From Limnomonas spitsbergensis (Eukaryota; Chlorophyta; Chlorophyceae; Chlamydomonadales): a stretch of 64,000 nt of DNA. The notes beneath the pieces are model-generated. The model was given only the letters and a program-made list of their open reading frames with translations. It had not been told where the DNA came from and did not search any database. Positions 22,117 to 33,500 of this stretch are shown here, piece by piece; the stretch's first letter is position 1; every line of letters begins with the position of its first letter. The translations under genes were made by a program, and so were the position numbers. The stretch spans positions 186,001-250,000 of the forward strand of contig JAYJMM010000119.1 in NCBI GenBank assembly GCA_037349105.1, given 5' to 3'.

Positions 22117-23118
22117 CCAAGGTAGCACAATACGGCAAACCGTGTTTCGTATCCGGAGCGGATCGCTGCTCCGCTCCGGATACGGCAATACTGCTCCGAT
22201 CCGGCTCACCATGCAGGAATTTTTTGTGCAGCCCTTCCGGGCTGCATGGCAAACGTGCGGCTTTGACGCCTTAGAAGGCTGCTTCAACCTCGCGATAGTA
22301 CGCATATGCAACATGTCCTATAGAACTGAAGACATCGCTGACGTTTTAGACAGATTCGATGATAATCTCGGGAAAACGTTCAAACCCTCTGACCCCTCCA
22401 AGTTGTCGTCCACTAGGCAATAATACGCGATGGCGTAGGAAGCATGGCAAGCTAGATTTTTCTGGCTCCAGTATGACGAAGCCTTTAGCCCATTGCAACA
22501 AAGTGACTGGGAACCGACGATGTTTGCGATCAATCATTTGGCTGTATGTTTTAAGGGACAGCGAACTTCGAAAACAACGAAACACGTTTGTGACTACGGC
22601 ATCCGAGCCATATTCGAATCGTCCGTTCGATGAGCAATTCAGCATTTCACGAGCTCAGAAAACCCAGCCCTCATCCGGGGAACCTGAGCAAAAGTTGCCA
22701 AATTCTGCATACCGACGGTATCAGGCGAGGTTGCAGATTTGAACAGCAAAGGGGAAAATATGATGAGACGTTGGTGATGCATGGCAACTACAAATGGGGG
22801 TTGTTATTGCTTGGACAGTTCAGGAGTTGGGGACTGCATTAATCATTGACTGTTTTGCCATTTTGCCATTTTGCATGGTCCTAACCCCTAACTAATATGC
22901 ATGCTGCATGGATGCATGGTTACTTTGGGGCCAGAAGGGGGGGCATCTGGGCATGCATGGGGGCTGTCTGCTGGCCTGCAACCATTTCCATGTCTTTATA
23001 TGCCAGTATGTGCCTAAAACAAGTTTTTGACTGCAAAGTACTGATACTCCTAGCCCGCCGTATTGAAACGGAGCGAAGCGGACCGGAGCAGAAGCGTATC
23101 CGGATTGTGCTACCTTGG
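22117..23118. mobile_element. DNA-transposon-like element with terminal inverted repeats
   Basis: Begins CCAAGGTAGCACAATACGG and ends with its inverse (CCGGATTGTGCTACCTTGG), about 19 bp with one mismatch. Next to each end is a GTATCC/CGGAGCGG-type subterminal block. Inside the left end is a perfect 14-bp stem palindrome (22149-22162 with 22170-22183). Length about 1.0 kb. No transposase is recognisable; internal frames such as 22142-22423 (+) are unassigned. No clear target-site duplication. It is likely a non-autonomous element. Confidence 0.65.
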
Positions 23119-25531
23119 TCCTGACAGGGCACATGCACATGTGCCGGGCATCTGTCCCTAACCATCCCAAACTTGCCCCTTCGTTGGCACACTGCCACGC
23201 CGCAATTGCCTTCTGCACTTGTGGAGCATCTCAACGCCTGCCATCTAACGTAGCACCTACAGCAAATAAAGGTCATACGCATGCGTATGTTCTGCAGTTT
23301 CAGTACCTAGTGTCAACTGTCGTCCTTGTGCGTGTGTCTAGTTGCTTCTGGGCTTTGAATGTCAGCTGTGCCACCATGTGAGCCTAGCACTTGTTTTTAC
23401 AGTCCAGCGCGGCATCATATTTATTGCAGGGCATGTGCATGTGAACAGGTAGGAGCTGAAAATGAAGTGGGACGCTTTCCTGTGCGAAGACTTATTGCGT
23501 AGCAGCTGGTCATGCTCACATGGTCCGTGCCATTATCTTCAGCGTGAACTGTCAATAATAGGGTTCATGCCGTGGGTGATACAACAGCTTGTTTGCACAC
23601 CGAACGCAGCAGGTGGCCAAACCTGAGCACTTGGGCAGCAGGTCCCCAAGCCTCAATCAGAACAGACAAAGGTTCTTATATGTTGACCTGTGAGTGCGCA
23701 TATATGTTTTCTTTTAAGCTGCTGCAGTTGTGTTGTGCTTGGATGACATTGTTCTTGCATGCATGGCACTGGACGCTCTGTCGAAAGGTCGTCGCACTTC
23801 ATTCACGGGAAACTGAAGGAGGCAAGCAAATCTACCGACACTGCCAACCCTTGCTTAGACAACGAGTTTGCGCCTGGAACGAAGCTGCACGATAGTCCCT
23901 ACGATCGTCTTTCACATGTTCTGCAGTGTCAACTGTCATCCTGCAAGTTCGAAACCTGGTCAAGTGCTGGCTGCAGCGCTGCAGATCAACGCGAGCAGCC
24001 AGGCAACCATGTCTTACCTGTTCAACGAGTTTGCGCTTAAAGCAGCGCAACGCGAGTGCATGACACGTACTGTGCAGTATGGACTTTCGGTGTGGTCAGT
24101 CCGAAATCAACTTGGCCGAGGACGTGGCTGCCCCACCACCAGCACATACATTGCGTTCAAACATGCAAACGACTTTGCGCCCAATGGACAGCAACGCGAG
24201 GGCCTGTTCCTGCAATCGGCACCACTTTTCACCGCAAACCCCTAAAAAATAGCATGCCCAAGAAAGCGTTCTTTCGATCCACTCCAAGCGCCTCAATTGC
24301 TGTGCACTGTCATAAGGTCGGGAGACACGAGATACGCCATTGGAACAAAACATGACTCGAAACAGTGGGGCGACCGCGAAGAACGAGCCTTTCAAAACAG
24401 GTCCCACTTTGGCGGTTGGTAACCGATTTCCCAGTGAACTCAACTGAAAACCCAAACCCTATCCCTTTCCGTTCCTTTCAGTCACTCGGGTATATGCAAT
24501 GCCAGGTCACGGCACAGGCAGTGCTTTGGACTACGGACATGCTCTAGCGCTGTCGCGGGATTCTACACAGTTCACTGGCGGAGCAACAGCACAGGTCGGC
24601 TGCGTGACGGCAAGCAGTGCAAGAAAGATGCAACAGCACAGGTCGGCAGCGAGACAGCAAGTAACGCTCAGCGGATGCTGCCAAACAAGAGCGTGCCACA
24701 CAAAGTGCGAACGGCACAGGCTCACAGGCAGTGTCTGGTTGGGACATCGGAAACGCACCAGCGTTGTCGCTGGTTTGTACACACTTCAATAGTGAAGCAA
24801 TAAGTATAAGCGATATCAGGGAAGCCGACGAACATGTACTTTTCCTCTGGTGATGACTCAACTCATGCATGTGACGCCCGCAATGATGCCGGGCAAGGAT
24901 GGGCAAGGATGGGCCTCAGGGCCTCCTTGCAAGACAGCTGAGCACATAACGGAGGACGCTGCTTAAAAGGCAGAAATATATCAAGCAGAGCACAGAATAT
25001 GCTGGAAAGGTGCTAAACGGGCTGACATACATCAAGCAATGCACGGTGGATTTTGCAAAGTGCCTGTCACATGCAGAAAAACGGGCGCAGGGCGCAAGCA
25101 ATGCCCGACACGTGCTATGCTGCTATGTTAGACAGCAAGCAGAGGGACAGAAAGCAATACACGTCAGATGCTGCAAAATAGGCAGAACTTGATCCACATC
25201 ACATATCCCAACAGCATTCCCTGATGCGCACGCACGCTCCCAATACTGCAACACAACCACGCTTGCCAATGTGTGACAGTGCACACCATGCCTCCCCTAT
25301 CCCTAATTCCTCTCATGGGTCCCTACATGGTGTGTCACTACTGCATCACGCACATGGCAACCTTTGAAGTGTTAGGAAGTTTCGGCATGGAATGCGAGAT
25401 GGTATGTTCTTGTTTTTTCAATGGAATGCTCTGATGAACCAGAGGAAGTCATCAGCACGCAACTCGTCATTCGGGCAAGGCACCATGCAGGCGCGCATTA
25501 CAAGAATATCGGAGGGCATCAGGGCCAGACA
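23119..25531. other. Intergenic, no recognised gene
   Basis: About 2.4 kb without recognisable genes. A family B repeat lies at about 23390-23460. Two related segments near 23760-23890 and 23990-24060, containing AACGAGTTTGCGC, suggest an old duplication. A 24935-25190 stretch has an unbroken plus frame (YAGKVLNGLTYIKQCTVDFA) that looks protein-like, but I could not match it to a family or find splice partners. Confidence 0.4.
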
Positions 25532-26244
25532 TACCGTAGAACCACTTTAGCTCCGCTCGTAATTAAATAATTATTGGGGTGCGCGGACATGGCTGCGCGC
25601 TAATATTAATTCAAAAATTGCCACAGCGCGGAGCGTCAGTCAGGTGCCCAAACAATTATTTGGGGGGTGCGTGGTATGAATTAAAAACAGCATTTTTTAC
25701 AAAATTTTGCGCGCTAGCGCGCGACTGTTTGATTCGACATCCGTTCAGGCATCCTTGTCAAGTGTGCCCAAATAGCCCTGCATGGTAACACTACTGATGA
25801 CTCTGATGAGCACTACCGGTACTCATGGGTAGCATTACTGCTCAGTTCAGCCTCCATCCACTCGAACATTGACGGGATTCGAACTGCAGACCTCAGGGTG
25901 GAAGTTACGTAATACCACTGAGACCCCCGGGCCCCAATAGCCACACGTTTCCTGAGGCCAGGAATCGGCGGAGGAGGGGGATGACGACTACGGTATGCGG
26001 GTCCTGCTAGCATCAAACGAAGTTGTAAATGAGTTTGACAGTACTGGCTGAAAGTGCTGCGCGGACGAAATTTTAATTACTTCCAGTGATGCGCGATGTT
26101 TAATTAAATTTCGTGCTGCGCGGCGTGAAATTAAATTAAAATTTCGTCGCTGCGCGGCCGTTTTTTTAATTCTTTTTGGGGTGCGCGGCCGAAAATTAAA
26201 TTCTTTTTTTGGGGGGTGCGCGGAGTTAAAGTGGTTATACGGTA
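25532..26244. mobile_element. Inverted-repeat (MITE-like) element, 713 bp
   Basis: The left end TACCGTAGAACCACTTTAG then CTCCGC and the right end, inverted, TACCGTATAACCACTTTAA then CTCCGC match over 25 bp with two differences. The terminal TA pairs could be a TA target-site duplication. The interior is AT-rich with repeated GGGGTGCGCGG blocks. It also includes a minus-strand tRNA-like segment at about 25860-25935 with B-box GTTCGAATCC. No transposase. A shorter relative is at 16632-16883. Confidence 0.75.
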
Positions 26245-27597
26245 CTGGCAGTACGGTACCTCACTGTTTTACATATTTCTTCTATCTTGTCAACCTCGAT
26301 GTCAACATCTGTATTTATTCCCGCTGGCTCTGTGTAGTTCCAACTATACAAGTAAAATATCAAAATATGCATAATGGTGGTTGCTTAAATGCTTTACCGG
26401 TACTGAAGTGCTGAATATTGCAACATCAAGAGCAGGTGGCTCTGCCAAGTGGTGAACTGGCAACCGCTCACTCCGCATTCCAGTACCCACATTCCACTGA
26501 TTTTCGTTTTTTCTCCCTCACAGCTTGGCCTTCATATTAACGGTTTGTCCTTACATCCTAACCAGGCAGTTGGGTGCTTGCGTGGCCGCGACTTCTGAGC
26601 AGGGCCTAGAGGTGTAATGTTATTCAGTATGCATATTGTTCAGTATGCATGCTGAAGAACAGCCGCCAGGTGTCACACGTTACATCGGTACCCGTTCCAG
26701 ATCTTTAGAGCTCACAGTTGTGCCGACTTGGCATGCAAACAACCTACTTTGCCATGTGCAACCCTCCCCTCTGTCCTGGTACCATAGGCTGCAGTCTTTG
26801 CATCCTTGGACAAGTGAGCCATTAAAGACGTGGTCTGTGTGGGATTAAGGTCCCTGGGCACCTGGCACTCATGCCCACCCGTCACCTGTGGGTGAGGTCA
26901 CGCGGTCACAGACTGACCTGAGCAGGTAGACATGCTGGCAGAGGGCAAGCGACCTTAATTTCAGAGCCTGTTTTTTTTGTTTAGTCCAGTGGGGAAACCT
27001 GGTTTTGTGCATGGGACATGTTGCTGTGAACCGACTCAAGCAAAACATAAGTGACCTGTAGGACAGTGAAACAGATGATACATTTCAGCCAGAGAGTAGG
27101 GAGCCACATCACGTTTGCCAGCTCTAGTAGCCCATAAGCGTTTCCAGTTCCAGTACGAAAGTGGTTTCCGACTGCGCCTGGTACACCAAGAACTAAAAAT
27201 GAAATTATAAAGAATCTTATCACGTTGCCAAGCACATGCAAAAAAAGGGAGGTTACGCGAGGGTCATGTTAAAATTTCACAAAGCTTCACACATGGGTCT
27301 TTTGCATTGGTCCCGAGGCAGGGCAAACAGTCCATGGTCTACTGAGATGTGGCAAGGCCTCCTTTGCAGGAGCACCCATATGCAGTCTCATTAAGGACGC
27401 CTACTTCTTCTGGAGGCCTTGGCAGCACCCATGATCTCCACATCCTAGCCATTGGTCCCCTCCAACCATGACTCCATGCCCTTCCGCTGCCCCAGTCCTG
27501 CCACAATGCTGTCCCAGTGGAGGACTGCAACGGCTGTATCACAGCGCTCGTAACCCGCCGGGCTCTGTCCGTGGCCTCTCTCACTGCATGCTCCGCC
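26245..27597. other. Intergenic, 3' of the SLC10-type transporter gene
   Basis: No gene recognised. It holds a family A repeat fragment at about 26567-26628 and a family B fragment at about 26980-27040. It also should contain the transporter 3' UTR immediately below 27598. Confidence 0.5.
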
Positions 27598-30500
27598 TCA
27601 GTGTCTGTCAGCCCCCTTGGAAAGCAGCCCGACCGTGTCGTCATCATCACGGGCATCAGCTGCCAGCTCAGTCTTTGAAGCAGTAATGGACTTGGGGGGC
27701 AGCTTGGCTTCGCTGCTACTCGCGTCCGCGTCGCCCTGCAGTAAAAATAAAACATTATTTCTAGATTTTAAAATACAGCTCAGCAAGGCAGGGTACCTGT
27801 ATATCAGTTATTCACAACAAGCTTTCCTGTCTAGCCTGACACCACTGGCCGTCAAATTTAAGCTCCGCAACTTGTTCTGACATCATTCGCCAGCACTCAG
27901 ATCCCTATGAAAGACCCATTCATCACAGGATCCGCATGGGCTCAATATGATTTTCGGGTCCAGGTTTCGATCAACTACTAAGCAAAAGCTTCCGGTGCCT
28001 TCCTTATAGGCTACAACTCTACAAGGCAGAATTGTCTTCAAGAACTTCAGTTTGGGAACCTCAGACTTAGGGGCACCAGCAAGACCAAGCGCACGCACCT
28101 CCGGATCCATCTTGGCCAGCTCATCCAGCTCCTTGGCATACTTCTCCCGAAGCGCGATGGCGCGCTCAAACTTGCTGGCCCACCCCGTGGCAATGAACGA
28201 GTCGATGAAGAGCTGAAGCACGTAGAAGACGATGCAGGGGATGGCCATGAGGCCGGGGTCCAACGCATCATTGGCCATGGCCTCCTCCTCATGGTCATCA
28301 GGCGGAGGGTACATCATATCTGACATCGGGGGCGGCATGGTGCCCTGCGGTACGGAAAATAACGAGGCTCAGATTGTAGCTGTCAGGCAAAACATTTGAA
28401 GCACACAAATAGAATGCAGATTCCAAGTTTAAGAGACGTTGGTGCTGGCCTCCTACTTCAATCTAGCGTCATGCTCGTTAAGCAGCGGAGAAACGATACC
28501 CCCTCCAACGTAGGGGACAACAAATCGTCATGGCCTCAATGTGGAAGGAGCTTTGTGGGGCGGTCATGCCAGGCATCAGGCAGCAGCAGAAACGGCAGTG
28601 TGCCGTCAGTAGACCGCTCCCCCAGATGGCTGCTGTGGCAATGGCCCAGGCATCCCAAAAGACATATGCACACTACTGGCTCATACCAGCTGTCCTATTG
28701 CAGGTGGTCGGCGTGAATTTTTTAGAGACAAGCCACAAGGGCCGAGAGAGCTTCCTCAATGCGTCTTAAAAGCTTACATTGAACGGCAGTGGGGGCATCA
28801 TGGACGTCACCCCTGGCGGCAGGGCGCTGGCCACTGTGGAGAGCAGCAAGCGCGCTGCTTGCCTGCGCCGGTGATGAGCTGGGCTGGGGCCGCCCATGTA
28901 GCTGATGATGACCACCGCCTGTGAGATCATGGGCAGGGGTTCAGGGTTAAAACCAGAAGTAGGAAAACCGGGGGAAACCGCTTGGGAGGTAGTGGAGAGG
29001 GCCAGTAGCGAGACTCTGATCAGTGGCCTCTTTCTTGGAATTTGTTATTGTAATCGACAGGTACTCATGTAGCGGACCCCCGATGGGAGCATGAGAGCGT
29101 GTAATCAGAGGCAGAGCCCTGAGGAAGCCTATCGTATGCAAGCCACCGACGCCATGACTGCTGAAGGCCTCTTGGGTGATATCCTAACTGTTATTTACTT
29201 ATTTGATGTCCTGTGATGTGCCATTCATGAATGGACAGCTGATTCTAATGACTGAGTTAGCACTCAAGAGTCTCACCCAGGGCTTCTGCCAATCCTCTCA
29301 AGTGCACAGTTTCTCCTTCCCTTAAGCTGGGCACTGATTTAAAGCCAGCAGCTGTTCCCTTCCACGTACCATGTAGTGCTTCCCAGGTCGAAATCAGAGG
29401 TGCAACTTTCCAATGTTCAATATTGAAAGGTTACATGTGCAGAAACACTGTAAATCCCCCAGGCTCTGGCTGAATGACATGTGAGGATCCTGTTTCCTCA
29501 CACCCGGGGCAGTGACTGTCACCCCTGCTGATCCCATATGCACAGTCCCCCCCTTCCCTGTACAAAATAACGCCCCCGCCTCGTACCGTGGGCAGTGACT
29601 TCTGCGACGACATGATGATAAAGGCCTTCCTTTCAGCTTCCTTAATGCGGATGAAGAAGGTCGCGATCCAGGCAACGAGGGTGCTGATGACGAGGAATGC
29701 CATGTGCTGCGCATGTGGTGACACAAGAGGAGGAGGGGGGGGGGGGGGGAGTATAAGAGGAGGGGGAAGGGCTAGTGGTGACACCATGCAAGGGAGGGTC
29801 CACGTACTGAGGTTGTTGCTGACGAGGAATGCCATGTGTTGCAAAAGCAGTGGCGCGTTAGGGTTTCTTGGTTGTTTGAATTGTGGCAGTGGAATAGTTG
29901 TTAGGAATATTAGTTTTGAACGCCGACGAACACTAAATTAGAAGACAAGAAATTCAAATAGCCGAGCGGAGACACAAGGGGAGGTAGGCAGCTACTTTGG
30001 CTTTTGACCGAGAGGATGAAATCAGTACACAGGTCAAGATATGGTTCAAGCTGCAGAAGACACACACCGCTAAGGCACCAATGTACAACAATATATAACA
30101 ATACAGCACAGGTTTAGCTGGATTGTACTTCCAAGGTAGCACGATACGGCATGATACGACACAGGTAAAGCCAGATTGAACTACAAAGGTAGCACGATAC
30201 GGCACAGGTTAAGCTGTATTGGACTATCAAGGTAGCAGGACACGGCACAGGTATAGTCCGATTGAACTAACAAGGTAGCACGACACGGCAGAGGTTTAGC
30301 CAGACTGTACTACCATGATGTAAACCCTAACGCTGCAGCTTAGGCAAGTGCATGGCTTCCAATTGAATGCTCTTCATTAGCAACAAGCATGTGCCACATG
30401 GTTCAACGTGGCAGCAGGAGCGGCACTCACAGGCACCACATCATGAACATGTTGTTCCCTCTAGCGGCACTCACAGGCACCACATCATGAACATGTTGTT

Positions 30501-33500
30501 CCCTTTAGCGGCACTCACAGGCACCACATCATGAACATGTTGTTCCCTCTAGCGGCACTCACAGGCACCACATCATGAACATGTTGTTCCCTCTAGCGGC
30601 ACTCACAGGCACCACATCATGAACATGTTGTTCCCTCTAGCAGCACTCACAGGCACCACATCATGAACATGTTGTTCCCTCTAGCGGCACTCACATGCAC
30701 CACATCATGAACATGTTGTTCCCTCTAGCGGCACTCACAGGCACCACATCATGAACATGTTGTTCCCTCTAGCGGCACTCACAGGCACCACATCATGAAC
30801 ATGTTGTTCCCTCTAGCGGCACTTACAGGCACCACATCATGAACATGTTGTTCCCTCTAGCGGCACTCACAAGCACCACATCATGAACATGTTGTTCCCT
30901 CTAGCGGCACTCACAGGCACCACATCATGAGCATGTTGTTCCCTCTAGCGGCACCTACAGGCACCACATCATGAACATGTTGTTCCCTCTAGCGGCACTC
31001 ACAGGCACCACATCATGAACATGTTGTTCCCTCTAGCGGCACCGCGGGCTAGCCTGCCTTGTCACAGAGGGGGTCCATGCTTTGGGATGACACGTGGTCA
31101 CATGGCGCCGCCTCACCTGCAGCACAGCAGCCAGACAGGCGCCCACCACCTCACCCGCTGCGCGGGACAGCAGCTGTTCCTGCGAGCTGCTCATCGTCTC
31201 CCACACGATGCAGATAACGTGCGCCGAGGAGACAGGGCAGCGGGGGGGATGGGGAAGGAGGTTAATGAGGAATCCATATGGACGGTGGGGAGGAATGAGA
31301 CAAATGGGGAAAAAGACAAAAAATAGCCTCAGACGTGAGGGTCCCAGAAGCTGTCAAGGCCTACCCAGATTGGCTGATCCATGCTTTGCATGGCTGCTCA
31401 CTCATGTGACATGAGGGGAACGTATGGTTGTGGAATATGCTTGTACTGTATTTACAGCAAATATAAATATATGGGATGCAGGACGTGCAGTTTGTAGGGA
31501 AAAAATATGAGAAGCAGGATGTACCGGTCTAGCAAGCCCTGCTCATCTGAAAGATTATGAGCATGTACAGCCGAACCTTCCACTGGGCAACAAACCCTTA
31601 ACACAAGCCCCCAACACCCAGCTGGCGCTTGGGTGACTCATCTGGAAGTTTGTGAGCATGTACAGCGGGACCTTGTATTTGGCAACAAACTCGCGCACAG
31701 GCTTGAAAACCTCCCGCAGCACCTTTCCAACCACCAGCGGAAACTGAATAGGGAGGGGGGGGCAGGGCACTTGTTTCAGTTTTCATGCTGCAATTATCTC
31801 GTCTCGAGGAGAGCATGGCCAGGTACCACCTTGGGCAGTGGTAGCAGAAAAAGTTCAACAAGCCAGAAAGCAAAGTAACTTGCCTGTCACATCATCTTTC
31901 GTCGCAATGCCAGCTGCTCGGCAGAGTCACAGATTCCTGCTTCACAGAGGTGCGCCTACGGACACAACTTGTACTGCTTGCCAGCTGGGGCACAGCCTTT
32001 CTGATGGCTTATGCAAACAGCAGTGTGCCGCACACACAACTTGTCCTGACCCTACCAGCATGATGCTCTGCTTCTCTCAGCAGGGGCAAAGAGCTGCCGA
32101 AGGATTGCATGAAGAGGAGGTTTCCTTCACAAGTATGTGTACCACTATTTGTACCGCCTTTATCAAGAAGTTTTGAAGATTTCTTTCAAGAAGCAAACGG
32201 CATTTTGGGCGATTCTCACATCATGAGGCATCAAGCTTCATGTCCTCCACCTCCACCTCTTCTTCTCCTCCCCGCTAAGCCTGTGCCGCATCTTGCTACC
32301 TTGGCAATACATTCTGCCTAAGCCTGTGCCATACCTTGCACCCTGCACCCCTGCTGCCTCACCAGAATGGAGCATACAAGCTTAATCAGCAGGTCCACCG
32401 CGTCTAAGGACACGTCCATCCCGCCAAGAAGCAGCTTAACAAACACCGGGGTGAGGAGAATGGCCGCCTGCCCACAGCAAGTCAGGCAGTCAGCCATACT
32501 TCAGACACAGCAAGCTTGAATCAAACATCAAGTTCACGAGCAGGTTTCGTTTGAAAAGCCCAGGGTGGACGGAAGGGCTGGGGTGCTTCACAAGTACATG
32601 CCTTTGCCCTCTAGACGTTGCTATGGAAGCATCAACGCAACCAACGCCAGGGCAATGTTGAGGGGCAATACTTGAAAGGGCACTACCATAATTCAAAGGG
32701 ACAGGTCATGCAAACAAGAAAAACAGAGGACCAAGTAATGCCATAACCGCACGCAATTGAGGCCACTGAACTGCACAGCAGCTTTGACTCTGGGCATAGC
32801 CAGGCCTTCCCTGCTGCTTTATCTTGATTGCATATGGAGACCTGTGTGTCAGGTTGGACCACACAGCCGCTGTGCACCTCTCCGCGCTTTGACTTGCACA
32901 GAGGACTCACCAAGTTCGTGGTCACCACCAGCATAAGAGCCAGGGCGGCGTTTCCATACCCCTGCAGACATCAGGTTTTGGGGTAATAGGTGACGGTCAA
33001 GGGCGTTTCATCGCCTTGCAGAGAGCTCAGGCAGGAGGTCCATCAAAGCATCAGAAATTAAGCTGGAGACACAAGCCAACCATCCACCCAATTCGGCAGG
33101 AAACAGTCAGGAGCACGGCTTCAGAGACGAGGGTGGAAATGCCACCCAGCAATTGACCCAGCCAGGATGAGACAGCCCATGCTGTCATGCAGATTCTTCT
33201 GATGCCATGTTCATCTTGCTTCAACAATTCGTCTGCTTGCTGACTCCTTCCCTCGCATGGACGGCACTTGCTGCCCCTCCTTCCTGCCTGTCCTGCGTGC
33301 TGACTTTCCCAGACAGTCCACTCTTTGCACGATCTCAACCATGTTTCTATCATTAAAGCTAGATCAGAAAGCGCGTGCACAACCACCTGAAAGATGTGCT
33401 CCAAAGGATCTCATACTACATTCAAGCCTGAGTGTCGTGCCCCCCAAAGCAACTTGATGCATCCCCTATCAATATGCGAGTCCTTACTCCCCATACAGCT

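Noticed and set aside
24935..25192. Protein-like plus-strand frame (YAGKVLNGLTYIKQCTVDFA)
   Set aside because: No recognised family and no supporting neighbouring exons; kept only as a remark.
30419..31042. CRISPR-like array of regular repeats
   Set aside because: Units are contiguous 44-bp tandem repeats without distinct spacers, in a eukaryotic intron.
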